DNA from: Agelaius tricolor
Lineage: Eukaryota; Chordata; Aves; Passeriformes; Icteridae
Direction of reading: 5' to 3'
Length of the DNA: 64,000 nucleotides
Assembly: GCA_023055355.1 (NCBI GenBank)
Contig: JALJCS010000001.1
Coordinates: forward strand, 66,691,381-66,755,380
Position numbers and translations under genes: made by a program. Shown here one piece after another: positions 39,201 through 54,200 of this stretch; position 1 is the first letter of the stretch; each line of letters starts with the position of its first letter. The notes beneath the pieces are model-generated. The model was given only the letters and a program-made list of their open reading frames with translations. It was not told where the DNA came from and did not search any database.

Positions 39201-42200
39201 GCTGCATAGGATTGACATTGCATGCATACACAATAATTAAACAAATTTCCTTTTCTCTTTAACAGATAACATGATGTCCATGGGCACCATCATTGCCATT
39301 GCTTCTGTGGTTGGAGTTGTTGTGCTGTGTTTGGCTGTGGTCATGGTATTTGGTTTTGGTATGTGATTGAGTATTTTGTTTACCCTTGGTTTGCCAAGCC
39401 TTGGTGAAAGGCAGTTCAGGTGGTGGGAAATGATTGACCTTCAGATTTAGGGAAATGCTCCCTCCCTAGGTTGGGAGCTGGGAGGAAGTTTTATTTTCTC
39501 ATTACTTGAGGCCCTAGAGATGGCTTATTATATTTTTGGTATGAAGGACAGGATAGAAGTTCACTCCATCCTCAGGCATTTCTTGCTGTTTGTTACCTGC
39601 CTGGAGAGCACAGGAGTGCTTAAGGAACTCTAATACTACTTGGGTGTGTCCTTACAAAAACTTGACCTTACTTCCAGAGTGAAACACTTAATGATCTCCT
39701 TTTCTATTCCAGTATGGAAACAAAGATTGAAATCCAGAAAACCAGCCTTGCCTGGACAGATAGTGTTTATCAAGGAAGATAAAGAACTAGCTCAACTCAG
39801 AGGGATGGCTGAGACAGTAGGACTAGCCAATGCCTGCTATGCCATACGGTATGTCCCCAGAGCAAATGTATTTCAAGGACAAAAACATCAAAGATGTCTT
39901 CCCTGGACCAGTTTACATCAGGGCACTGATCCCTGAAACCTCAAGGTTAAGAGAGTTAAGAGGTGCATGTTTGCTGCAGGGCAGGTCTGCTCCAAATGAT
40001 GCCCTGCCATGCTGCCCCTCTGGCACACAGCCCAGGCTGGATCCCCCCCTGCCCATCCTTCATGTCACTCTGGCAAGAAACACAAGTGCACGGGGAACGA
40101 AGAAGACCTGGTTCTTTCCAGTAACTTCTAAAACATCCAGGCCGCACTGAGCTCCCCTTAAATATACCTGATGAGACAAATAGTACCAGCTTCATTTGAA
40201 TTTTTTTAGAATTTCAGACATCCTTAGGTATGAACAAGTGACTAGTATTGCTGTTTTGTAGCACTCTTCCTTCTCAAGCAGAGATTGAATCACTGCCAGC
40301 TTTCCCTCGGGACAAACTCAACTTACACAAATTTTTAGGAAGTGGAGCCTTTGGAGAGGTATATGAAGGGACTGCAGTAGACATCCTGGCAGATGGAAGT
40401 GGAGAATCCAAAGTGGCAGTCAAGGTAATCGCAACAATCTGTTCTCTTGCAACAGAATGGGATGGGCAGAGACATCTGTCTCAAGAGGTTTTACCTGAGA
40501 AATGGGTGTTGGGCTGATCTGAGTGTTTTCTTGCAGTGTTTCTTGCAAATCTCTTAAAGCTCAGCCTTGTAATGATTTCTGGAAAATAATGTGTATTTAA
40601 GGCCACATCTATGTCTGATTGTTTTACTTAAGCACCATGTAGTAACAGTGATGATGACCAAATGTTTCTACACTTCTGCTTTCTGTGGAGCAGACTTTGA
40701 AGAAGGGTGCAACAGACCACGAGAAGAGCGAATTCTTGAAGGAGGCACACTTAATGAGGTAGGGACAGCTTTGTCCCTGGGCACCCTTCAAAGCTGGTAT
40801 CATCTGAGGGTGGTGGCTTTCCAGGGGAATGAAAGCAGCACTGTCCTCTAAACAGGTTATTTGGCATTTTCGTGTTTCTGCCATTTGGCAGAAATAGTAA
40901 ATCACTGCTGATGAATATCATGTGACTAAAGCTATAAATCTGATAAGCAAAATTTAAGCTATTGACTACAAGTTCGACATGTTCATATCATGGATTTATT
41001 TGGGATTGTACTGGTGCATTTCAGTATCTTTGCTCCCCTAAACCAAGTTACTTGCCAAAGGCAAGGGTCAGAATTCAACTTATCCCATTTTACTGAAGGA
41101 AACAAATCAGAATAAACTGATGCCTTGAAGTTGTAATTTTCAGTGGAAAATATTTTTTAAAAATGTGCCACTAGGGGCTGCCACATACCCCTTCAATTGA
41201 GATAGTGTTAAATTATGCATCTGTCACCACTGCAAGAATTTCACATAGCAAGCTTTGTGTTTCAGCTGGAAATCTTGTTTTCTAGACTGTCCCCAGAAAC
41301 AAGGAGTTCAACTGTAGTTTTCAACTAGTACTATAAGACTGAGAGTGTAGTTTAGTTTTCAGATGCACTTTTACACTTCTTTGACTTATTTAATCTGTGC
41401 AGAAGTAAAAGCAATTTTTAAACAATGAAGGATTTATTTCTGTGCAGAAATGTGGTGTTATTAAACTGGAAATTGATTTTCACAGCATTCCAATTTTTTG
41501 TGGTTACATGCTTAAAAAATATAGCTTGCATTTTTGGCCTTTTATGACACTCTGTAACTGAATAAGGTAAAAGGCTTGTTAAAATCAAAATTTGACCATG
41601 TCATTAAAGTGCAAATTAATGATAAAGAGTAAGAGTTGTGTATAAACTCCTCATAATCCATTTTCAGTCTACCTAGCAGTCATAAACACAGTTAAGGTCT
41701 TTTATCCTCTGTAGTACAGAAATTATATTAACCCATAGTTAAAGTTTCTGAGGTTCTCTCAATTCTTGTTGCAGATAATAATCCAAACCCAGGAATCCTG
41801 GAGGAGTACATAATTGAAAATTTTCTGCATTTAAATGTAAACATTACCACGAGCCCATATATAAATACCAATACAATTAATAGAAATGAAGAGAATAGAA
41901 AAGTTTAAGTATTATATAATCCCCATAGTCATTAAAAACCAGCAGCAGCAATGACAAAACTACTACTACTACTACTAATAATAATTATTTTATTCCATCA
42001 TGGAAGGTATAGTGATTTCATTTGATGTTCATCTGTGAGGTCTCATAAATTAAACCAAGGATAGAAAGGAAAACCAAGTGCATCTGAGTGCTCACAAACA
42101 GATAAGGTATATAAGATGCAAGTTGCAAGATATGTAGGTGCAACTTTTATTATGCTTGCCTTTTTGGATGTTCATTAAAATTTGGCTTGTAATGTTATGC

Positions 42201-45200
42201 ATGTTGGCTCAGTTAAGCCAGAACTATTTGTTCCTTTTTATTGCTATGTATCAAATAGAAAATTGAGTTGCTTCTATTTCAAAAGTCATTTGATGTTGGT
42301 TATTGGTGAGTCATTTGTGTGCAAATACATGTAGAAAATTCTTGTGTCTGTCCCATCCCTCGGGAAGTAAGGCATGATAGTTCAGTGGAGAAAGGTCTGC
42401 ACTGGGTGCAGAGGAAAGTGCCAGGTGTTCCTTCCCCTCTTTTTGTTCCTGAAAGTGCCAAAGTTTGTCTGATTGAGAGGTATGTGCTAGGGGCCAGGGG
42501 GAACTGTCAAATTCTAAATCGCACTTTTTGCAAGAGTCTTTGCCCACACCTGAGATTAGGTGAATTGAAAGAGATTAGAAGGAAAATGTCCCTCTCTTGT
42601 TTGTTTACACTGCTGCATTCGACAGCATTTTGGACACCATCAATTCTCCCAATAGAGTCAAGTTTCTCTGACTGCTTGTGCAAGTGCTTTCACGCAGTGT
42701 GAGAGAGGAAAAGCATTTTCTAACACAAGTGAAGTGATTGAAAAAACGCAGGCACTGTCAGAGGCAATAAATATTCTTCATTCTTTGAAGAATACTGGCA
42801 GTACTGAGAGTACTGATTGCTCTGTGGTAATCCCTGTCTTAGACACACACACAAACAATTGCTAGTATACTTAGAAGTATTACTCATATGTATTTTGTTC
42901 CTCTTGCAAATGTACTGTGAAAAACTGTCCCCTGCTGAACTGTGAAAATAATATATTGCACCTTGTGCTTTTACTTTTGTGTATTTCTCTGAATCAGCAG
43001 TTCTACTGTGAATATAGTAGTAAAAATACTCTATTAAAAGAATGTAGATACCTTTAATGTACAGGTGATGAATCATATTCCTAGAAGAAAATGCCATTTG
43101 GCTACTTTTCTTTGCTTCCTGGAAATAAAATGAAGTGTGCTTTTTAATATGTGTGCATGCATCAGAGTGCCTGGCAAAGACAGTGTAAGCCTGTGTTTTG
43201 GAAGGATGTCCCTGAACTCTCCCCATGGCTGAGCAAATCCAGGCACAGAGAGCTACTGAATCATGTTCATAGAAGCAGGACTGTAAAGGCCAAACCGCTC
43301 ATTCATTGCTTGCAAATATAAACACTCTGTTAGCCATCAACCAGCTGAATTTCTCATATGTCATCTTACACTTGTTTCCTTCTGTTTAGCAAATTTGATC
43401 ATCCCCACATTCTGAAGTTACTTGGTGTGTGTCTGTTAAATGAACCTCAGTATCTTATCCTGGAGCTGATGGAAGGAGGGGATCTACTTAGCTATTTACG
43501 AGGAGCCAGAAAGAAAAAGGTGAAGACCATAAGAATCATATTTTTAACCTGTAACTGCCCACAGTTTCTCAGTTTTTCCTTTTCTAAAAGTCCATACTGA
43601 TGTTCAGCCGTTTCTGTACTTGCAAGGTCTGGTCTGGCTTTTCCTAAACACCCTGGGACTCAGTGCTGACCTTGCAATCAGTGATGCTGTGAAGAAGATT
43701 GAATGTCATTAGATCACTTACCAAAATTGTGGTTTCAGTCATGAGATATCTGCTTATTTCTCGCTGTGAAAATCATAAACTGTCCTTTTGAAAGTGATAA
43801 TAAATAATGGTGGTCATGTATGTGGTTTATTATGAATCACAGAGGGTTTTTTTTTTTGTCTTTGAATAACAGTATCCTTAATGTGAGAAGCATGGTCCAA
43901 GCATATAAGAATATACTGTCCCTGTGCCTATGTCCTCAAATTCTTTAGCAGGAAAGAAAAGAATAAAGGATAAACAATTTCAAGTAAATTTTTCTCCCGT
44001 TAATGTGTGGATTGGGAATATGCATGGTATGATGTGAGGTCAAAATAAAATTTTATAGCAGCATAGCAATTAGCATAGTTAATTTACATAATCAGATCAA
44101 ATCTGCAGTCAGTGTTGAATTCTACTGAAATGCATATACATGTGTTCTACTAGAAAAAACTATTACGCTGATTAATACAGCTATACATTTCAAATGGGGA
44201 AATACATTTCAGTGAGGAAATCTTGCATGGGGAGTTTGTCATTCTGAGTTGGTAAAGGTAGAAGAAATAGCTAACTTCTGTCTTTGTTTCTTGTAGCTCC
44301 AGAGCCCTTTACTGAATGTCACTGACCTCTTGGATATATGTTTGGATGTTTGCAAAGGCTGTGTCTATTTAGAGAAAATGCATTTTATACACAGGTACAG
44401 AACATACTTCCTTAGTCTTCCCAGGTTTACCCACAGTATTGGGACTCACTATCTTACCCAGGAAAAAATGTCTAGAAAGATGTCACGATGTAACACACCA
44501 GGAGAGAGTACTGAAGTAAAATCTAACACTATGTTTTCTGCTAAATATCACTCAGAGTTCTCTTCCAAAAATGGTGGGCTACTCTAAGATCTGAACCAAG
44601 GACTTACTGCACCCTAGGCAAGAATCATATCCTATGCAACAGAGAGAAGAACGAGTGGAAGATCCATGTAGTGTCTTTGTCTGCCTAGTGGGTAGCTTTA
44701 GAGGACACAGAGCCAGACTTTTCTCAGAAAGGTACAGGAAAAGATAAGAAGCAACAGGCACAAATTACAGCAAAGGAAATTAGATAATATTGTTCACAAC
44801 ATCCCAGAACAATCACTGAAACAGGTTGTCCAGAAGGGCTGTGTCATCTCCAGTCCTGAAGATATGCCAAACTTAACTGGGTGAGGCCCTAAATCACTCA
44901 GTCCAGCCTTGGGACTCACACTGCTCTGAAGACAATGTTGAGCCAGATGACTTACAGACATGAGTTTTTCTGCAATGCTAACTCCATCCTCTTTTCTCTG
45001 CCTTACAAATCAGGGACTTGGCTGCTCGCAACTGCCTTGTGTCTGAGAAGGAATATGGGCGTTCATCCCGGATAGTGAAGATAGGAGATTTTGGGCTTGC
45101 CAGAGATGTCTATAAAAATGATTATTACAGAAAAAGAGGAGAAGGTCTACTCCCTGTCAGATGGATGGCTCCTGAAAGCCTTATTGATGGTGTCTTTACA

Positions 45201-48200
45201 AGTCGCTCTGATGTCTGGTGAGTTACAACAGCCACAAAGATGTGCCAATAACCATACTAAATTCTGCAGCAAGAAAATATTGGTTTAGAGGAGGAATTAC
45301 AGGGTTGTATATTGTCATCTCTTATAACTTTTAGGCTTGGGAAGACTTCCTCCTAAGTGAAATTTTAAGGATATAATGAAATATTTGATACCATGACAGT
45401 ATATTTCATGGATAAATTTCTTTATGCTTTAAGATCTTTGGATTTTGCCTGGCAGAAACTAGTGTCACTCAAATAATTTTATAGTTGTACTAGGCCCACA
45501 ATGTGGTTTTTGCTTGATTGGGCAGTGAATTGATTGCCTGCATGCTGTTCCATTTTGTTTTCCATTAGGTTTATTGACATTTCCTTCCAACAGCCAAATA
45601 CTTTGCCCTTACCATTTCACCCTCTTCTAGTGACTGTTTTATTTTGAAGACCAGACTTTGCAGCATCATCAGGGGAAAGTCACGGTACTTTTTTCTGTGG
45701 AGGTTAGCTAGAAGTGTGCATTTGAGTGGCTTTGGGTTTATTGTGAAGAAGCAGAGACCCACTGTCGGGAGACGTGACAAAAAACCCCACCCAGACTAAG
45801 CCAGATCCATGACATCTGGTATTCACACCAGTTCAGATTTAGGTGGCCACATGTACTCAGCCCATGGGTCTTGTCCAGGTCCCCAGTGCCTGCACATATC
45901 TATTTGACTGCTACTCTTGCTCTTATCTAAGAAAGTAGTTTAGTAAGTACTCTGTGCCAAACCAAATGAGATGCTGATTGCTCCACAAGTGGTGCTTGGA
46001 AGAACTTGTCTTTCTCCATTTTAAACCACACCTCTAGAGATTTCAGAACACTTGTTTATATGAGAACATGCTCAACCTGAGTGTTTCCTGGGGAAGATGT
46101 GGGCACTCGGTGTCTTCTGAGCTGCATCTCAGTGAGTCTGGGAAAGCACCTCAGTTCTACACATTTATTTTAGCTATTCCAAGGCTGGCTTAGGGACAAA
46201 TCTGAATTATGTCTTTTTACTCCTAATTTTTCTGAGTCTTATTCTTAAGTTAGACACAATCTAACTGTTAATAGGCAGATTTCAGGATGGCTATGGTTAT
46301 TAATTTTTCTCTTTTTCTTTTTTTCATGGTGCTTCTCAGGGCTTTTGGAGTACTAGTGTGGGAAACATTGACTTTGGGTCAACAGCCGTATCCAGGTTTC
46401 TCCAATACAGAGGTTTTACACCATGTACGATCAGGAGGAAGGCTGGAATCTCCAAACAATTGTCCTGATGACCTGTAAGTTAATTTTGTTTAAATGTTGC
46501 TGCTAAAATTTGTAAGAAGCAAGAGGCTTTTTGCCAGTTGGTTATCATTGTGAAAGTTGGTCATACCCATGAAGACCCCAACATCCTCTTTTGTTTCCAA
46601 TAAAACTGGCCAACCTGCTACTAATTCATCCAGTAGACCAGCCTGTAAATGAGAATTTAGGGCATAGGTCTGCTAGTAGTGTGAGAACAGGCTGAGAGTA
46701 CCTGAAGATATTGGTTAGAAGTTAAGATGGTTCTAAGAAAGACTTTACTCGTCTTTGTACATCATGTGTCTGTGACTGTAGAGAAAACTCTTTCTTAATG
46801 GTAAGTGCAGGAACAGGCTAATATTAGAACAAAAGTGAAAAAATAAACTCTGCCTTTTGTAGAGAGAACTCAAAAAAAAAGAAAAGCTGAAGCACTACCG
46901 GAAAAAGGAAGTCTGCACCTCTGGTTAGTCTTTATCTGAACTGGATAAGTAAATCCTTCAATTTCTGTTTGTGTCTTGAGCACAAAACTCAGGTTTAACT
47001 GCAAAGTCCTTGCAATTAACAGAATAAAATAAATACATCAAGTGTATCAAACCCATACTGTCCAGAGGTGTATGAAGGAGGAAGGCAGAACATGAGCTTA
47101 ACAATCATTCAATATTGTCTAATTTCATGACTCTCAATTTCTTTATCACCCACTCAGCAAAAGCAGTCACAGCAATGCACTTGACAGCTGGTTGTACAAA
47201 AAGGAGAGCCTACTGGAGTGAACAATTCTTACTCCCAGGGCTGAGGAAAAGACTTGAGAATAATTCTGTGTTTGGCAAGCCAATATCTCCATGATAGATC
47301 TTACACCAGTAACCATGTTCTGAGCTTAAGAGAAGGTGATTGTTTATCATTATGTAGCTATAGCTGAAATACCAGGTTAGGAATAAAAAACACACAAAAA
47401 CCCCAAACCAAGCTTTAGCACTTGGAGGAACTGAAGAACTGAAGAGATTAGAATTTTACTTTAATAACAGAGGGAGAACTGGAAGTCACAGAACAAATGA
47501 AAGCCCAAAGAAATTTTAATTGTAATATTTCCTGAGAAAGGTTTCCTCAAAAACTTTCATACATCTGTCCTGTGAATAAAAAAGCACAGGAGGCAGCTAT
47601 ATCCATGTACTATTCTGACATTCAAACTTAAGCAAAGGCTGATAAATTGCCCTAGATCTTCAGAAAAATCAAGAAACTTTTGCTTGAAATAATTTTTAAG
47701 GTCCTAGATCTTAAATTTAGCATAGCAGATAGGTCCCACATACTGGTCTGCCTGTTGTAACTTGTAGAATCAGTGCCTAATAGTAGTTTTTGAAAGCCAA
47801 AGAGCTGATGAGCTTAGACTCTTGTACCATCTTTTATCTCATTTGGTGAACACTCAGCACCTGCATGCAGCTTCTGTCAGTAGCACAAACAGCTTTTTGC
47901 TGCTTTGCTAGGTCATTAATGGCATGCCGGGATTCTTGACATTCCTGCTTCCCTCCTTGTGGTTTTGAACCTGCATCAGGACATCAGCAGTCAGCAATTG
48001 TCTCCTCAGCACTTTGACTTGCTCATTGTCATTTGACAAAACAAACCATCGCTGATAGGAAGAGAGTTCAAAGGCCAAAGTACTTCAGCTGAGAAGTGTT
48101 TAGGAATCTGTGATGGGCTTACACTGCAAGTGCAAGTAGGGCAGGCACAGAAACCTTAGGGTGCAAAGGCATGAAGGAAGTGGGTTGTTTGTTTGGTTTT

Positions 48201-51200
48201 TTATTTGGAAGGGGGGAAAATTTCTTCCCCTTGCCTCCATAAGTTGCTACTCCAGGAACTACTTTTCCCCAGAGAACTGTGGCTAGGTAAATCTTGGTAA
48301 AGAATTGAAAAAGGGTCTTGGGGATGTATAAATGAGACACAGATATTGAAACATGAATTAGATCTATGAATGTAAATATATTTTCAGTCAGAAATCCACA
48401 TCTGGCACAGCCACATGGGTATGAGGCTTGCATGCAAGAGAATGCCAAGGTTTGGACTGAACTGAGTCAGAACTTTATAATTTAACAAATCCTCAAAGGC
48501 TGTGGATTGCAGTCTAGAGAATTTGTACAAGCACCAGGACATTTGCTGACTTGAAGTTGCAGTTTCAGGAATGCTCAGTCCTTTGCAAACTTACATAAGC
48601 GACTTTGATAAAAAATTTTTATTTGGTAACTAAAAGCTTTTTACAATTTGTTTCTGGCAATGATCCCCTGGAAGGATTAAGAGAGTGAGAGAGATGAAGG
48701 CCTTGCACAGAATGCATCAGATGAAATCAGGGGCTTTTTATCATGATAAATTTTCTCATTTTCTAAGAAAATCACACATCAATTGTGTTTCCCATTTCAT
48801 GTGAGAATAATTGGTAATGCTTGTAGCTTCTGTGCACTATAGTGCATTTCAAGAATGTTCACATTCTGCCTCCAATATCCGATACGGAATATTAGTTCTT
48901 TACTTTTCCAGGCTCTCAAATTCTAACCAGCCCCACATAAGCAGCTCTGTTGGACATTTGGTTGTTGCCCCCTGATAAAACACAGGTGTGAAGTGTGGGT
49001 TTGTACGTGTACATCTAGTGTAGAGGTTAGTTCTTGAACCTAACATAAACCTTTAGCTAATGTTGTGTTTGGAACTGTCATTTTTCATTTCTTCCTGACA
49101 GGCTTTCCCTATGAAGTAGGGGAATCCTCTGGATCTCTTTCCCATGAAGTGATGCACTATTTGCTAGCCCATGTTTGGTTCCCCAAGAACATAGGAATAT
49201 GTTCAATCTGCCACTTAACATGTGTCTTGGCACGTTAAGCTGTCTTTCTCCCTCTGCACCGGTCTCATACTCATGCATTTCTGAACTAAAGAAAGTTTGT
49301 GCCATATGATTTAAAACTTTGGATGTCACAGCATGCCTCAAAAGCTAAATGTCATGCCAGAAATAGCTGTACATGTAAAATTTGCAGATATATTCTGAGA
49401 GAGCATGAAAGTTTTTGTCATTAGAAACCTAAAGCCTATCTGAATTAAACACTTAGTGAAAAATACCAGTACTGATACTTTAAGCCAATCACCAAGTAAT
49501 TTGATTTAGGAAATAAAAACATGAAATATAATTAAAATGAGAAAATTACAGTACTGAATTACAGTTTTGGCAGAAGTTAATATCCTTACTCCATAGAAAA
49601 ACTGAACGGCTTTATAAAGCAGATTGTCCAATAAAAATAGTTATTTAGAGAGGCAGAGATTGGTCACAGGAAACAAAACAAAAAAGTTCATATTTCACAC
49701 TTGCAATGTTCTTGTTTCATAAATGAAAAGAGGGTAAATTTAGATTGTATATAAGAAAGAATTATTTTACAATAAGGGTGGTGAAACACTGAAAAAGATT
49801 GCCCAGAGAAGCTGTGGATACCCCATCCCTGGAGCTGTTCAAGGCCAGGTTGGGTGGGGCATTGAGCAACCTGATGTGGTGGAAGATGTCCCTGCACATG
49901 GCTGGTGGGTCGGACAAGATGATCCTTGAAGGTCCCTTCCAACCCCAAACATTCTCAGAGTCTATGACTTCTGCATCACATCCTGTTTCTTTCTTGGTCA
50001 GTGGCTGGCTGTTTCTTCCACAAGGCTCTGCTCATGAGAGCCCAAGTGTGAACCTGATGAAGCACAGCACTTGAGCTCATGTTTTTTTGCCTGGATATCC
50101 TACCAACAAGCATGACCAGAAAGAAGATTGTTTGGCTTCCAGCATCTAAGGCTGGAATTCAGTGTGACAGACACTTTGCTGGTGGCAGAAGGAAAACCAG
50201 TTATTTAATTTTTTTTTGAGACCTATTCAGTTCTTTTCTTTCTGTATTTCCAGTGTCATCAGTAATAAACAGTACTCCTGAAAGTAAGCAGATGAATTGA
50301 TTCAGAGTGTTAGGAAGCCAATACCACTTTTTAGATTCCTAAAACAGATTTTCAAAATTTCATGGAATCCTCTTGAAAAAACATAATTACTCTGTTCAAC
50401 TTGAAAACCACAAGAATACAGGTTGATGACAAGTGGCTTTGCAACAATTTTTCTACTCACATTCTCACTTGACACTAATATTTTAATGAAAAATACCATT
50501 GGAAAATCAGAAGCCAAGCGATTCCTCCCAGCTGTCACCAAGGGCTTTTTAAGATGCCCAGTTGTGGTGAAGGACAGCAGTCATCTTTTTAAGATGGATA
50601 AGTGAGGATCTGAGCAAGGCAATTCATTTCACATAACAGATTAACGCCTGGTGTCACATAGCAGCAGGTCTGGGAAGATGTTTGTCAGGGGAGGGTTTGA
50701 ACTTAAGGCTTAGAGGTAAATGCTCCACATTCCAGATGCAGCTTCCTGAACCAGCCTTTCACTGGTTATCTCTGGTTTTGAGACTCTGAGACCTCTTTCC
50801 ACTCCCAACATTTAGCATGTCCAGGTGCTGGCTGTGTTTTGGTTTTCAGCCTGTCTGTCCCTGGCTTTTGTAGGATTTGGTTTTGTGTAGCATAAACTCA
50901 CCTTGAGCAAGGAATAAAAACCAACCCTATCATTTAGACAAACAGGAGGTAAGTTTTCCACTAAATGGTAACAATTGGATTGTCCAAGGTGGGCTGGAAT
51001 CCCTGCACCCAGAGGAAACTCATACCATGTTTGCCTTTGGAAAGCTTATTCCTATTTGCTTTGATCTGGAGGTGGAAGTTGAAATTAACCCTCCCTGTGC
51101 TGGAGGGTTTGCCTTGAACTTCTCCTGAATGTGAGCTAGCTTGAGTTGAAAGAGGATTAAATAAGTTGGAAACGTCAGGTTAATTTCTGATTTTACACTT

Positions 51201-54200
51201 CATTTTTTTTTTAAATTTTTTTTCTCTGAGAGAATTTCCTCCTTGTCTGCTTTCTTAGAAAGTATTCCTGACTTCTTCAGGGAGAGTAGATGTTCATAGC
51301 AAATGTGTCTTATAAAAAAAATGTTATATCTGCTTCCAATCTCAAAAATATCCATTGCTGAAGAATTAAAATGTTTTATAGTAATTATTCTCGACTTTAA
51401 TTTGATCTTTAATTTGTTTTTCATTGCCTCAGCAGCTGATGATGATCTTTGTACCACACAGAAAGTTTTCAGGCCAAACTTGCTTCCCAGATGTTTAATG
51501 GTAAGTGTTGAGATGAATGACTCTATTATAATTTTTGTTTGCATTTACATTTTTTTCCCAGATGTCAGTTAATGACAAGATGCTGGTCCCAAGAACCTCG
51601 CAACAGACCTACTTTTTCTTGTATTCATGACAAACTGCAAGAGATAAAACAATCTCCACTGTCCTTCATCTGCTGCCTTGAAAACAGGGAGGCATCAGCT
51701 GGAGTCATCAATGAAGCTTTTGAAGGTGAGTCTGGGCCAGCACCCGCTCTTCTTGAGGCCTCTGCCCTGCATTTGTCACTGCCTCAAATTCTCTGGCTGT
51801 TGCATGGAAACAGCAAAGATTTACCTCTATCATAGTGAACATGTAAAGGTTCCTTCTGTGCCTGCAAGGTACAATGAACTAGATGAAGGTTGTGTAAGAT
51901 TACCAACCAAAAAGACCCAGATGAGGTTGTAATTAAGCCTGACTCACAGAGATATCCAATCTGCATCTGAATTCTTAGTAGTTCACAACCCTGTTCAGAT
52001 AAAATAGGTGCCTAAATTCCTTGCAGAGCCAGGGGAGCCTTAGAAGGCTTCCATGTGGAAATCTGTTTAATCTGTTTGCATGCTATTGTTTTATAATGAA
52101 AAATATTGAATGGTGAAAGAACTACTTTCCGCTCTAGAAAAACCAAACCTGTTTCTAAAATATCTAAAGGCTTCATTTTGGAGGTGATTTTTTTGGGGTT
52201 TTTTTTTTTTCCCTTCACAAATGGTTACCGAACCAGGAACTCACCCTGATTCACAAACAGTTTTGATATTTCAGTACTTTGTGTTTTCCTAAAAACTTCC
52301 TGATCCATCCCAGGAATGACACAGTATTCAATTACACAACTACATAGACATTCTTCTTCAGGATACTCTCTATATTCAAATCACTGGTATTGTTCAATTG
52401 TCACTTAATTTGATATTTTGCTAATCTTTATAATTTGGTCAAGCTTTACAAATGTCAGTTTATTTCCACTGTTCCTCTTTATGTCAAATCATGCCTGTTC
52501 ATGGCATGTTTACATTACAAGACTAAAAACTTTATAAAGACATGAAGGGACCAGCACAGATAATCTATCATTTCATGCTTTTTTAACAGCTGATTTTGCA
52601 CCCTTATGCTATAATGAAAAACAATTTGCATATAGTGTAATTCTTTAGTTTCTTTAAGGGTATCTTAGCTCTCAATAACAACATTCAGGAAAGAGATACT
52701 TAGTCTGGCACAAATGTAAGCCTGGCATTGGCTCAGGAAAGGACTACAGCCAATTAATTAGGCACTATGCCCAAGCTAATAGGCCTTACATTTTGGATGG
52801 ACTTTATCTCACCTAAATGCAGCTGTCTACAGGCTAGGAGCCTCATCTAGGATACTCTTCTAGGTAGCTCTGCAGTCAGAAGCAGAAAGTGACAGCTCCT
52901 GTTTTTTGGGCATGTATCACAGCAGGAAAGGGGTCACCTTTTGCCTTACTCTTCACTGATGATGGCTGGCATCCAGGTGACTTGCCATATTTAATTTGGT
53001 TCACGTAGCATCACAGGGTGGGTGAGACTGGAAGGGACCACTGGAAGTCACCCAGTCCAACATCCCTGCTCAAGCAGGGTCCCCCCAAACACATTGCTCA
53101 GGATAGTGTCCAAAATACATCATCTCAACTATAGTATCTCAGACTAGGTGTTTAATTTTCAGATGGCTATAGGAGCACAGCATCCACTGGACACAGGGCT
53201 TGCACCTACTCCTGAGCTAGTTTGGTTTCCTGGCTTAGACATCTCTGTGTTCCCTAACTCCACAGGCAACAGAGACATGAAAACTAACAGAGTTAAGAAG
53301 TTCTTGTGGCATTACATCAATATCTGTCAAAATCTTTAGTAGGGCTGAAATTTCTGGAGAAACCTACCTTTCTGCTGCTTGGAATTGGGGAAAGGGGCTG
53401 GAAGGTTGGTTACCATGTTTGTGGTAGAATAGACCTGGCACAGATGTAACATGAAAGAGTTTTAATTTCAGTGCAAGTCTCTGCTTAGCATGTGTCAGAT
53501 AAACCTGATCTTTCTCCAGCTGTTAACTTGCTCAATTTAAGCAAATAATTACTTTCACTGGGATGACAAATACACATTCTTAATGTAAGAAACCTTATTT
53601 TGCCAAAATTTCAGGTTCTGTCACACAAAAGGTCACAGAAAAACCCCATTGTTTTGCTTATTTGCCAGGAACAAAAGTTGCATTCTTAGAAATTACCAAG
53701 ATGCAAAGGAAAACATGGATTGAGGCTTCCATGAAGTGTCAGTTTGATGGATAAAAATTTGAAAAAAATCAGTTTAGTGCAGAAAATATGGTAGTATAAT
53801 GGACTTTAAGGGTGGTCTTAATAATAGCTCTGTACTCCATAATGTAATTTTAGTCAGAGGATCTGTTGAGAGGAGTCATTTTTAAAATCAGACTCCATTA
53901 AACCTGTTTATAATAACTTAGTTGGTAAAATCTGGCCCACTGTGGTAAGCAGGGCAATTCAGTGTAGGCAGAGCTTTGGCTGTCAAAACTTCTACTTGGC
54001 ACAATCTCTTCCTGAGCCTTGGACCTTTCCCCACCAGCTGTCATGTTCCCTCTTCTGGCTTCCTCTCATTCTTCCCTTTCCATAGGTTCTGCCCAGCTGC
54101 TGGTGCCTCAGACCCATTGCTGGATCTGCATTGGGAGGAGAAGACAAAGCAACTGTTTTCATGCTTCTATTCAATGTTTTCATGCTTCAGTTCTCAAAAG

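Noticed and set aside
42360..42430. Stretch resembling a tRNA-derived SINE head (TAGTTCAGTGGAGAA...)
   Set aside because: No complete A and B box pair, no tail and no repeat body could be followed, so it is not supported.
42719..43226. 168-codon minus-strand open frame in intron 37
   Set aside because: Low-complexity, Tyr/Ser/His-rich reading of AT-rich intron with no known motif and no splice partners.
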